From: Clostridia bacterium
GTDB lineage: Bacteria; Bacillota_A; Clostridia; Oscillospirales; CAG-272
Direction of reading: 5' to 3'
DNA length: 10,271 nt
Assembly (NCBI GenBank): GCA_017408625.1
Contig: JAFQUG010000006.1
Coordinates: forward strand, 1 to 10,271
Below are positions 1 through 6,164 of this stretch, piece by piece. Both the position numbers and the translations under genes were made by a program. The notes under the pieces are model-generated. The model did no database searches. It was given only the letters and a program-made list of their open reading frames with translations, and had not been told where the DNA came from. The number at the start of each line of letters is the position of its first letter. Within the stretch, counting starts at the first letter, position 1.

Positions 1-25
1 CGCGCGCTCCGAGTGAGCCGCGCGC

Positions 26-74
26 CGCATTCGGAAGCCTCTCTCCGCTACGCTCCGTTCGGCTTCCGAATGCG
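26..74. repeat. 14-bp perfect inverted repeat with conserved-looking loop
   Basis: CGCATTCGGAAGCC (26-39) is exactly complementary to GGCTTCCGAATGCG (61-74) across a 21-base loop. The loop contains CTCCGCTACGCTCCGTTC. A very similar loop, CTCCACTGCGTTCCGTTC, sits between CCCGCA and TGCGGG at 9541-9580 on the other side of the window, although the stem sequences are unrelated. This is what a dispersed hairpin repeat family with a conserved loop and compensating stems would look like. The short T run after the stem (TTTCTC) makes it a weak terminator at best. Confidence 0.7.
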
Positions 75-94
75 TTTCTCACACAATGCAAAAG

Positions 95-128
95 TGTTTA
101 CAATCCTCTTGCACAATTGTTTACAATC
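95..128. repeat. two TGTTTACAATC direct repeats, 23-bp spacing
   Basis: TGTTTACAATC occurs at 95-105 and again at 118-128. The second copy sits in a small palindrome, ATTGT-TT-ACAAT (116-127). The 23-bp offset is close to two helical turns, as expected for a tandem protein-binding site, but no adjacent promoter or gene start supports an operator role. It could equally be low-complexity AT sequence. Confidence 0.35.
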
Positions 129-225
129 TTGCTGTTGACAGAGGGCGCCGTCCCCTACGGGTGTTTATTGTGAATATCGGATTCTGTTTTTTCCGCTGAT
201 TTTGTATCCCCATCGGCCTGCTTTT

Positions 226-1596
226 TTATGCTCTCGTTTCCGTCGTCTCGCGTGTCAGCTTTTTGACCCACTTATAGCGGTTGGCCTTGATGGCGGCAGC
301 TGCGCACTTAAATAGCTGGTCGCTGTTCAGGCAGAGCAGCACGACGGTGGGATCCCAATGAAATACGAACGCGCCAAGGAAGGAGAGGGGGAGTACAATG
401 CCCCAGATGCTGATCAGGTCATTGATAAATACGAACTTGGAATCTCCGCCGCCGCGCACGATGCCGATGTTGACCGGCATCTGATACGCCGTGCCCATGC
501 CCGTGATGCAAAGTACAAGCAAAAAGTTCTTTGCCATGGCATAGGTCTCGGGAGTCAGATCGTAAAATTCCAGGATAAACGAGCGGATGATGAAAAGCGT
601 TACGCCTGTGAGAAGGCTGATGCACAAAAAGATGCATTGGAACGTGCGCACGTATTCCTTGAGCTTTTTCAGGTCTCCCTGACCGACCGTTTTTCCAATG
701 ATGATGGCGGTCGCGGACGCTGCGCCCACCGCCATGACCTTAAGCATCTGGAAAAGCGTGCTTGCAATTGAGTTTGCGGCAATTGCGCTGTCGGACAGGT
801 TGCCGAGAATGACGTTTTGCAGCGCGACCGAGCTGCCGAAAATGAACGAGACCATGACGAAGTACAAGCAATGCTTGAAATAATCGCGCATGAGCGAGAA
901 GTCGGTCTTGAGTATGTCGTCCTTGCGCACGCAAAGCCGCTTATCGATGAACATATAGTAGGCGAGAATGATGCAAAGCTCCAAAGCACGCGCGATCAGC
1001 GTACCGATGGCCGCACCGCGTACGCCAAGCTCCGGCGCGCCGAGGTTGCCCGAGATCAGCATATAGTTGATCGAGCAGTTGGTGACCAGCGCGATGGCCG
1101 ACACCACGGTCGAGATGCGCACGATCTCCACGGTTCTGAGCAGCGAGAGCAGCGTGGAGCTGACCGCAAAGAACAGGTAGGTCCAGCGTACGATGGAGAG
1201 ATACTGCACACCCTGCTCAACGATTGCTTCGGTTTCCGAGAACAGTCCCACGATCTGATAGGGGAACAGGCTTGTCAGCGCAAACAGCAAAACGCCCAGA
1301 AATGTGCCCGCCAGCAGCGCTGCCTTGCCCAGCTGCTTGATGGGAGCGGTGCGTCCTTGCCCCCAGTATTGGCTGCCCATGGTCACCAGCGCGTCGCCGA
1401 TGCCGATGGTCAACTGCTGGTAGAGAAATTGCAATGAATTGACGGCCGCCACGCCCGAGAGTGCGGTCTCGCTGTAGCCGCCGATCATTAAATTGTCCGC
1501 TAAGTTGACGCTGAGCACGATCGCGTTTTGCAGCACGATCATGAAAAACAACCGCCCAAACGTGCGGTAAAAGCTTTTATCCTTTGTCAGAAGCAT
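226..1596 (-). CDS. MATE family multidrug/cation antiporter
   Basis: This encodes a 456-residue polytopic membrane transporter of the MATE (multidrug and toxic compound extrusion) family. Such proteins export cationic drugs or metabolites using a Na+ or H+ gradient. The length is typical (about 450), with roughly 12 hydrophobic segments in two halves. The N-terminal half carries a MATE-like stretch, NLADNLMIGGYSETALSGVA, followed by a Q-F-L-Y-Q-Q helix and GSQYWGQG. An R-G-G-G-D-S segment is present in the C-terminal half. The start was set at the ATG reading MLLTKDKSF because AGGAGA lies 5 bases upstream and a good promoter lies just beyond it. The open frame continues upstream to about 1857, but that extension covers the promoters and overlaps the divergent gene. 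The C-terminus is charged and cytoplasmic-looking. Substrate cannot be inferred. Confidence 0.93.
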   Translation of the reverse strand: MLLTKDKSFYRTFGRLFFMIVLQNAIVLSVNLADNLMIGGYSETALSGVAAVNSLQFLYQQLTIGIGDALVTMGSQYWGQGRTAPIKQLGKAALLAGTFLGVLLFALTSLFPYQIVGLFSETEAIVEQGVQYLSIVRWTYLFFAVSSTLLSLLRTVEIVRISTVVSAIALVTNCSINYMLISGNLGAPELGVRGAAIGTLIARALELCIILAYYMFIDKRLCVRKDDILKTDFSLMRDYFKHCLYFVMVSFIFGSSVALQNVILGNLSDSAIAANSIASTLFQMLKVMAVGAASATAIIIGKTVGQGDLKKLKEYVRTFQCIFLCISLLTGVTLFIIRSFILEFYDLTPETYAMAKNFLLVLCITGMGTAYQMPVNIGIVRGGGDSKFVFINDLISIWGIVLPLSFLGAFVFHWDPTVVLLCLNSDQLFKCAAAAIKANRYKWVKKLTRETTETRA

Positions 1597-1633
1597 AGGT
1601 GTCTCCTGTTTTGAGATTTCAAATATTGACATT

Positions 1634-1662
1634 ATTGTATCACATCCGACCTGATTTGTAAA
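1634..1662 (-). promoter_or_regulatory. sigma-A-type promoter for the MATE gene
   Basis: Read on the minus strand, TTTACA (1662-1657) is followed after exactly 17 bases by TACAAT (1639-1634). TGA stands directly before the -10, giving an extended TGnTACAAT element. It lies about 40 bases upstream of the chosen ATG. The -35 box faces away from the 5'-nucleotidase -35 box, 32 bp distant. Confidence 0.8.
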
Positions 1663-1694
1663 GACGAAAATATGCACCGGACGCACGCTTTTTC

Positions 1695-1723
1695 TTGACA
1701 ACAACAGACGATTCCTGTATAAT
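1695..1723 (+). promoter_or_regulatory. full-consensus sigma-A promoter for the 5'-nucleotidase gene
   Basis: TTGACA (1695-1700), a 17-base spacer, then TATAAT (1718-1723): all 12 consensus bases and optimal spacing. A second TATAAT at 1729-1734 is 28 bases from the -35, so the first is the likely -10. The leader to the ATG is only about 25-30 bases, with no room for a riboswitch. Confidence 0.88.
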
Positions 1724-1756
1724 AATGTTATAATCCCTACCTCACAGGAGGCATAT

Positions 1757-3748
1757 ATGAAAAGACTGAGTGCTTTATTTCTTTTTGTGTTGCTCGTGCT
1801 TTGCCTTTGCGTACCCTTGGGGGCAGAGCAAGCACAAAAAAGCCAAGATATCGTCATTCTTTATACCAATGACGTACATACCTATATTGATGGCCCTTTG
1901 AGCTATGACGTGCTGGCAGCCATCAAGGCGGAGCTGCAGACCGAGTACGCGCACGTGCTGTTGGTCGATGCGGGAGATCATATCCAAGGAACGGCATATG
2001 GCTCAATGGACAACGGTAAAACGGTCATTGATCTGATGAATGCCGCAGGCTATGACGCAGCAACGCTTGGCAATCATGAGTTTGACTATGGCATGACGGG
2101 CTGTATGAATGTGATCGATTGGGCGGAGTATCCTTATGTGTCGGCCAATTTCTATCATGAGTCGGACGGCGTCAAGGGCGAGACTGTGTTGCCCTCTTAC
2201 GTAACCTTTGATTGCGGTGAGCGAAGGATCGCAATTGTGGGCATTACCACGCCCGAGACCTTCAGCAAGTCTACACCTGCGTATTTTCAGAATGAAAACG
2301 GTGAATTCATCTACGGCATCTCGGCAGGGGATGACGGTGGCGAGATGAGAGCCGACGTGCAGAAGGCGATTGACGCGGCAAAGGATGCGGGTGCAACCGA
2401 CGTCATTGCGCTTGGCCATCTGGGTATTGACGGCTCATCCGGAAACTGGACCAGCACTGCGACCATTGCAGGTCTTAGCGGTCTGGATGCCTTTATCGAC
2501 GGCCACTCGCATCATACTCTCAAGGGCGAGATGATCAAGGACAAGAATGGTGAATCGGTCGTTCTGACGCAGACGGGTGAATATTTCGGACGCATCGGCA
2601 TGATGGTCATTGACGCCGAGAGCGGTGAGATCACCACCGATTTCATTGAGGTTGAGGAGATATTTGCCGAGGATGGCGAAACTGTGACGGGATATGTGCT
2701 GAGCTCCGAGCTGTACAAGGGCACAGAGCTGATCTTTGACGCAGGCGTCAAGCAGATCAAGGATGCATGGCTTGGCGAGATCGACGCAAAGCTTGGAGAA
2801 AAGATCGGATCTGCCGAGATCGTATTTGATAATTATGATGCAGAAGGCAATCGCCTTGTGCGCGTGCAGGAAACCAACTCGGGTGACTTTGCGGCAGATG
2901 CGCTGTATTACCTGTTTGACAACATGGGACTTGACGTGGACGTGGCCATTATGAACGGCGGCGGTGTGCGCAACAAGGCTCTGTCGGGTGATATTACCTA
3001 TAAGGTCTGTAAGGATATGCATACCTTTGGCAACGTAGCCTGTCTGCAGACTGTGAGCGGTCAGCAGCTGCTGGATGCGCTGGAATGGGGTGCGCGACTG
3101 GTGGGCGAGGGGGAAAACGGCGGATTTTTGCACGTTTCCGGCATCACCTATAAGATCGATCCCACCGTGCCCAATACCACCAAGTCGGATGAATTCGGCA
3201 CGTGGACGGGTGCGCCCGAGGCTTACCGCGTGTACGACGTTATGATCTACAATAAAGAAACGGGTGCTTACGAGGCACTGGATCTGTCCGCATCCTACAA
3301 TCTTGCGGGATACAACTATACCTTGCGTGATCTCGGTGACGGATACGCTATGTTTGACGGTGCAGTCAACGTGCTGGACTACGTCATGGAGGACTACATG
3401 GTGCTTGCAAACTACGTACGCGGCTTTGAGGGCGGCACTGTAGGGGCTGCCAACTCGCCGCTTTGCGCCAAGTACCCGGGCATGCTGATCGATTATGCTT
3501 TTGTAGCAGGCTCCGGCAGAATTGAGATCGGGCAGTGGAGCGAGGAGCCGAGTGGCGAGCAGAGCACCGAGCAGGGAGGCGAAGTGACCGCTGAGCAGTC
3601 TACGCAAGCTCCCGAGCAGCAGACCGAGCCGGGGAAAAATCCCAATGCTCCCGTGGATATTGCGGTCATGGTAGTCATGATCCTTGCCGTGGGCGGTGTG
3701 ATCGGAGTGATTGTTTGGCTGATCGTTTCCAAAAAGAAAAATCAATGA
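1757..3748 (+). CDS. membrane-anchored 5'-nucleotidase / 2',3'-cyclic phosphodiesterase (UshA-type)
   Basis: This is a 663-residue surface enzyme that hydrolyses nucleotides, cyclic nucleotides or UDP-sugars to release nucleoside and phosphate. Residues 1-23 form a signal peptide. The calcineurin-like metallophosphatase domain (about 31-260) shows the metal ligands in order: D39-x-H41, G73-D74, G-N106-H107-E108, H221 in a G-H-L-G context, and G-H250-S-H252. The C-terminal 5'-nucleotidase domain (about 345-530) carries N400-GGG-V-R405, used for substrate binding. After it comes a linker rich in Glu, Gln, Ser and Thr (about 590-632), a membrane segment (635-657) and a KKKNQ tail. This places the enzyme on the outer face of a Gram-positive membrane rather than in a periplasm. 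AGGAGG lies 5 bases before the ATG. The exact substrate is not determined, so no symbol is given. Confidence 0.93.
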   Translation: MKRLSALFLFVLLVLCLCVPLGAEQAQKSQDIVILYTNDVHTYIDGPLSYDVLAAIKAELQTEYAHVLLVDAGDHIQGTAYGSMDNGKTVIDLMNAAGYDAATLGNHEFDYGMTGCMNVIDWAEYPYVSANFYHESDGVKGETVLPSYVTFDCGERRIAIVGITTPETFSKSTPAYFQNENGEFIYGISAGDDGGEMRADVQKAIDAAKDAGATDVIALGHLGIDGSSGNWTSTATIAGLSGLDAFIDGHSHHTLKGEMIKDKNGESVVLTQTGEYFGRIGMMVIDAESGEITTDFIEVEEIFAEDGETVTGYVLSSELYKGTELIFDAGVKQIKDAWLGEIDAKLGEKIGSAEIVFDNYDAEGNRLVRVQETNSGDFAADALYYLFDNMGLDVDVAIMNGGGVRNKALSGDITYKVCKDMHTFGNVACLQTVSGQQLLDALEWGARLVGEGENGGFLHVSGITYKIDPTVPNTTKSDEFGTWTGAPEAYRVYDVMIYNKETGAYEALDLSASYNLAGYNYTLRDLGDGYAMFDGAVNVLDYVMEDYMVLANYVRGFEGGTVGAANSPLCAKYPGMLIDYAFVAGSGRIEIGQWSEEPSGEQSTEQGGEVTAEQSTQAPEQQTEPGKNPNAPVDIAVMVVMILAVGGVIGVIVWLIVSKKKNQ

Positions 3749-3783
3749 CCGTGCGTGCATGTCGTGCTGCCCAAACGCGGCTA

Positions 3784-3812
3784 TTGCAATTCGCTTTTGG
3801 TTGTGTTATAAT
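3784..3812 (+). promoter_or_regulatory. extended -10 promoter for the zinc-ribbon gene
   Basis: TTGCAA (3784-3789), 17 bases, then TATAAT (3807-3812) with TGT immediately before it, giving TGnTATAAT. It lies 47 bases upstream of the ATG at 3860. I see no terminator between the 5'-nucleotidase stop and this promoter, so readthrough from upstream may add to it. Confidence 0.78.
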
Positions 3813-3859
3813 GAAAGTAAGAAAGTCACGTATGTTTTTTCGATATGGGAGGGAACAAG

Positions 3860-4363
3860 ATGAAATGCGTATTTTGCGGATCTGAGGTGCAAAAGGGAGC
3901 CAAGACATGCAGTGTTTGCGGCGTTGCGGTGGAGGAAGAGCTGTCCCATGACGATCTGTTTGACAGCCGGCCCACTCCCGCTTCAAGACCCGAGCCAAGG
4001 CCCAACCCTGCGCCCGTAAAGCCTGCGCGTGACCCCGGAAAAGGCCTTGGGGTGGCGGGTATGATCCTGGGCATTGCTTCTGTGGTTTTGGGCGTATTCG
4101 GCTGTTGCTGCACAATGAACATCTTTTTCTGCTTCACTGTTTCCGTTGTAGGCTTGGTTTTGAGTATTTTGGCTGCAAATAAGTCTAAAAAAGCAGGATT
4201 CAAGAACGTTTTTGCAACCGTCGGCATCATTATTTCGGCCATTATGACCGCAATTCTGGGCTTGCTTTCGGTCTTTGCGATTGTGTATCTGCTTGTTTAC
4301 GTTGGTCTGTACGGCCTTAGCGGTTTGGGATTGATTGAGGAGATCCTTTACTGGTTTACCTGA
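3860..4363 (+). CDS. zinc-ribbon membrane protein, DUF4190-like
   Basis: A 167-residue protein of unknown function. It opens with a zinc ribbon (C3-x2-C6, then C17-x2-C20), followed by an acidic patch and a Pro/Arg-rich spacer (about 38-60). Next comes a Gly/Ala-rich hydrophobic hairpin of the DUF4190 kind, beginning G-L-G-V-A-G-M-I-L-G (62-71). Predicted membrane segments lie at about 62-80, 86-105, 119-137 and 138-155. A Cys triplet (82-84) sits between the first two. Such proteins are common in Clostridia, usually as uncharacterised envelope proteins. The ATG at 3860 was preferred to the in-frame ATG at 3845 because GGGAGGG lies just upstream of it, and the earlier ATG would overlap that site. 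Confidence 0.85.
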   Translation: MKCVFCGSEVQKGAKTCSVCGVAVEEELSHDDLFDSRPTPASRPEPRPNPAPVKPARDPGKGLGVAGMILGIASVVLGVFGCCCTMNIFFCFTVSVVGLVLSILAANKSKKAGFKNVFATVGIIISAIMTAILGLLSVFAIVYLLVYVGLYGLSGLGLIEEILYWFT

Positions 4364-4374
4364 TCCCATTGATC

Positions 4375-4416
4375 AAAGGGAACACCTGCTGCGTGGTTTT
4401 TTGGGGTGTTCCTTTT
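4375..4416 (+). terminator. hairpin terminator or attenuator between two membrane-protein genes
   Basis: AAAGGGAACACC (4375-4386) pairs with GGTGTTCCTTTT (4405-4416) with one G-U pair, giving a 12-bp stem around an 18-base loop. The T run is only the last four stem bases, so termination is likely partial. The next gene starts 20 bases later, and I see no separate promoter for it in between. Confidence 0.65.
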
Positions 4417-4435
4417 GAATTCTCTTGGAGGAGAT

Positions 4436-4888
4436 ATGAAGGAGTTTTTCAAAACACACAGAAAAAGGATCGTGATCCTTGCGTGCGACGCGCTTTGCGT
4501 GCTGGCGGCACTGATTTGCGGTCCGCTGAGCCAAGCATTGCTGCAGCATACCGATCAGGTATGCATATGGAATGCAATGGGCGGTCAATGCCTGACCTGC
4601 GGCGGCACGCATTTTGTCAACGACCTGCTGTCCTTTCGCATAGGCGCAGCCTTTATGGACAATCAGCTGCTGTTTGTGATGACCCTGTATCTGCTCGTCT
4701 CGCTGATCTTTTTGAATTTTTATTTGCTTTTTGATCTTTCCTTTGCCAAAAGGGTGCTCAAATGGATGTACAATATCCCCACGCTGATCGTATTCTGCAG
4801 CTTTATGCTTGTATTTTTTATCGTGCGTAACGTACCGATGTTTTTGAATTTCGCGCAAATTCTGACCGACCTTTTGAAAAAGCTTTGA
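4436..4888 (+). CDS. DUF2752 family membrane protein
   Basis: A 150-residue integral membrane protein. Its signature is a C52-L-T-C55-G-G-T-H59 motif following a hydrophobic N-terminal helix (about 10-35). This matches DUF2752, whose members have C-P-x-C-G-x-T-R/H. Two more strongly hydrophobic segments follow at about 78-103 and 113-131. The function of the family is not established; the cysteine pair could bind metal or form a disulfide near the membrane face. The start follows a GGAGGAG ribosome site. An in-frame ATG at 4406 lies inside the upstream hairpin and has no such site. The gene probably depends on readthrough from the zinc-ribbon gene, and the two small membrane proteins may act together. 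Confidence 0.85.
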   Translation: MKEFFKTHRKRIVILACDALCVLAALICGPLSQALLQHTDQVCIWNAMGGQCLTCGGTHFVNDLLSFRIGAAFMDNQLLFVMTLYLLVSLIFLNFYLLFDLSFAKRVLKWMYNIPTLIVFCSFMLVFFIVRNVPMFLNFAQILTDLLKKL

Positions 4889-4900
4889 AAAATAAACGGC

Positions 4901-4944
4901 CGAACGGCAACCTGCGAAAAAACAGGTTGCCGTTCGTTTTTTTT
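4901..4944 (+). terminator. strong rho-independent terminator
   Basis: CGAACGGCAACCTG (4901-4914) and CAGGTTGCCGTTCG (4923-4936) form a perfect 14-bp stem with an 8-base A-rich loop, followed directly by eight T residues. It ends rightward transcription from the DUF2752 gene, 12 bases past its stop codon. The converging EEP gene ends at 4951. On the minus strand the flank after the stem is not a T run, so it acts mainly rightward. Confidence 0.95.
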
Positions 4945-4950
4945 GTTTTA

Positions 4951-6030
4951 TCAAGGCACAAGCGTAAAGGTCATGACGACCGGGGCGTGGTCGGAATAGG
5001 TAAAGGCGGTGTCCACGTTGCGCACTTCTGTGCACGTGACGTTGTCGGACACGATAAAGCCGTCCACGATGATGGTGAAATTGCCCGGCTCATAGGGGAT
5101 ATCACAGTTTCGGCAGGTGGGATACAGGGCTTCTCCCGCATAATCGATGCAGCGCGTAAAGCCCTCGGGCAGCATATCTGCGGGGAAGGGCTGCGCCCAA
5201 CCGAAATCGGCGTCCGCGCCGTTGAGCTTTTGCGAGGAATTGCCCGTGAAGTCGTGGTTGAAATCGCCGCCGCAGATCACGTAATTGCCCTGCGCATATT
5301 CGGCAGCCATATCCTCAAACAGCATGGACATCTGTGCCTCTCTGATGCTGTCGTCGCTGCCGTAGGCGGAGGCGTGCACGTTATAGAGCACCAATTCCTT
5401 ACCGTTTTCCACGGGAATGCGGCTGACGCTGTAGCAGCGGTCAAGGTCAAGGAATTTGCTTAGCGAGGTGGAAATGGGGAAGGAGCGGCGCATGGACGAG
5501 GTGATGTCGAATGCCGAGAAGGTGGCAAGTGAGCTGTACGACGCGCCGTGCGGACTGTGGAAGGGGTAGGCAAGGTAGGCAGAATCGTAATTGACCGCAT
5601 AGGTGCTTGAAAAATCGCCAAACTGCTCGCGCAGCATGTCGTATTGATTGGTATGGTGGCTGCGCGTGGAGTCGAGGTCAACCTCCTGGAACAGAATGAA
5701 ATCGGGTTCCAGCGCAGCAACCGTCTGCGCGCCCTCGGTGATGCAGGCGATCACGCTCTCGCGGCTCTCGGCGCGGGACTGCGTGCCGCCATCCATGAAG
5801 AAGGTAAAGTCCTGCGTGTATGCGCCAAAGCCCAGGTTTTGGGTGACGATGGTGTAAGCGGTATCGGCCTTGACCGCAGCCTCGGGAGCTGCGCGATCAA
5901 TCTGCAACTCTTGCATATCGGGAATACGCTCGTAGCTGAATACCACGTAGCCGAGATATCCGCATACCAAAAGCAACAGTGCGCCAAAACAGCACGCGGC
6001 AATGATCAGAATTCTTTTCCAAATTTTCAT
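4951..6030 (-). CDS. membrane-anchored endonuclease/exonuclease/phosphatase (EEP) family protein
   Basis: A 359-residue member of the EEP (DNase I-like/inositol phosphatase-like) superfamily. These are metal-dependent phosphoesterases acting on nucleic acids, phosphoinositides or sphingomyelin. The N-terminus is a single membrane anchor (about 6-31), with the catalytic domain predicted outside the cell. Key residues appear in family order: N65 in T-Q-N-L-G, metal-binding E116 in F-Q-E-V-D, H219 in N-V-H-A-S, D256 and N258 in G-G-D-F-N-H, and D347-H348 in S-D-H-A-P-V. All catalytic positions are intact, so it should be active. The ATG at 6030 follows GGAGG with 7-base spacing. A 19-codon upstream extension would run across the promoter. 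The substrate cannot be told from sequence alone. Confidence 0.9.
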   Translation of the reverse strand: MKIWKRILIIAACCFGALLLLVCGYLGYVVFSYERIPDMQELQIDRAAPEAAVKADTAYTIVTQNLGFGAYTQDFTFFMDGGTQSRAESRESVIACITEGAQTVAALEPDFILFQEVDLDSTRSHHTNQYDMLREQFGDFSSTYAVNYDSAYLAYPFHSPHGASYSSLATFSAFDITSSMRRSFPISTSLSKFLDLDRCYSVSRIPVENGKELVLYNVHASAYGSDDSIREAQMSMLFEDMAAEYAQGNYVICGGDFNHDFTGNSSQKLNGADADFGWAQPFPADMLPEGFTRCIDYAGEALYPTCRNCDIPYEPGNFTIIVDGFIVSDNVTCTEVRNVDTAFTYSDHAPVVMTFTLVP

Positions 6031-6058
6031 TCTGTTACCTCCGGGAATTATTATCTTC

Positions 6059-6087
6059 ATTATAACGGATGCTGTGTCCCTTGTCAA
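6059..6087 (-). promoter_or_regulatory. full-consensus sigma-A promoter for the EEP gene
   Basis: On the minus strand TTGACA (6087-6082), 17 bases, then TATAAT (6064-6059): a complete consensus match 29 bases from the ATG. Its -35 is back-to-back with the -35 of the GH28-like operon promoter, 20 bp apart. Confidence 0.88.
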
Positions 6088-6097
6088 GCCTCAAGGC
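6088..6097. promoter_or_regulatory. short palindrome between divergent -35 boxes, possible operator
   Basis: GCCT-CA-AGGC is a perfect 4+4 palindrome abutting the EEP -35 box and lying within the 20 bp between the two -35 boxes. Its position would let one regulator affect both directions. It is short enough to arise by chance. Confidence 0.3.
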
Positions 6098-6107
6098 AAA
6101 ATCCTTA

Positions 6108-6136
6108 TTGACACCCAGGCATGGATATGATACAAT
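6108..6136 (+). promoter_or_regulatory. extended -10 promoter for the GH28-like gene string
   Basis: TTGACA (6108-6113), 17 bases, then TACAAT (6131-6136), preceded by TGA to make an extended TGn -10. The ATG is 28 bases downstream. No further promoter is evident before the terminator at 9461, so this promoter probably drives four genes. Confidence 0.85.
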
Positions 6137-6164
6137 AAATGCAGTAATTTATTGGAGGTAGCTC

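Larger units (their letters stand above)
1..225. other. intergenic region with palindromes and AT-rich repeats
   Basis: No gene is supported here. The stretch holds a GC-rich palindrome at its left edge (CGCGCG at 1-6 and again at 19-24 around a CTCCGAGTGAGC spacer), a perfect 14-bp inverted repeat (26-39 with 61-74), two TGTTTACAATC direct repeats, and a GC-rich stretch near 141-160. I see no clear rho-independent terminator for the leftward MATE gene that ends at 226, although T and A runs occur between 187 and 230. Confidence 0.6.

Noticed and set aside
135..165. TTGACA at 135-140 as a promoter -35
   Set aside because: No acceptable -10 lies 16-18 bases downstream and no plus-strand gene follows.
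817..1437. Plus-strand open frame (206 codons) opposite the MATE gene
   Set aside because: Its product is highly charged and Gln/His/Arg-rich, the expected antisense of a hydrophobic transporter, and it has no ribosome site.
1597..1857. N-terminal extension of the MATE reading frame to about 87 extra residues
   Set aside because: It has no ribosome site, overlaps the start of the divergent gene, and covers two excellent promoters. A proper AGGAGA site precedes the internal ATG at 1596.
2435..3760. Long antisense open frame (441 codons) opposite the 5'-nucleotidase
   Set aside because: It mirrors a gene with a complete set of catalytic motifs, has His/Arg-rich shadow composition, and has no ribosome site or recognisable domain.
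6031..6087. Upstream extension of the EEP protein by 19 residues
   Set aside because: It would begin inside the -35 box of the EEP promoter. GGAGG with 7-base spacing supports the ATG at 6030.
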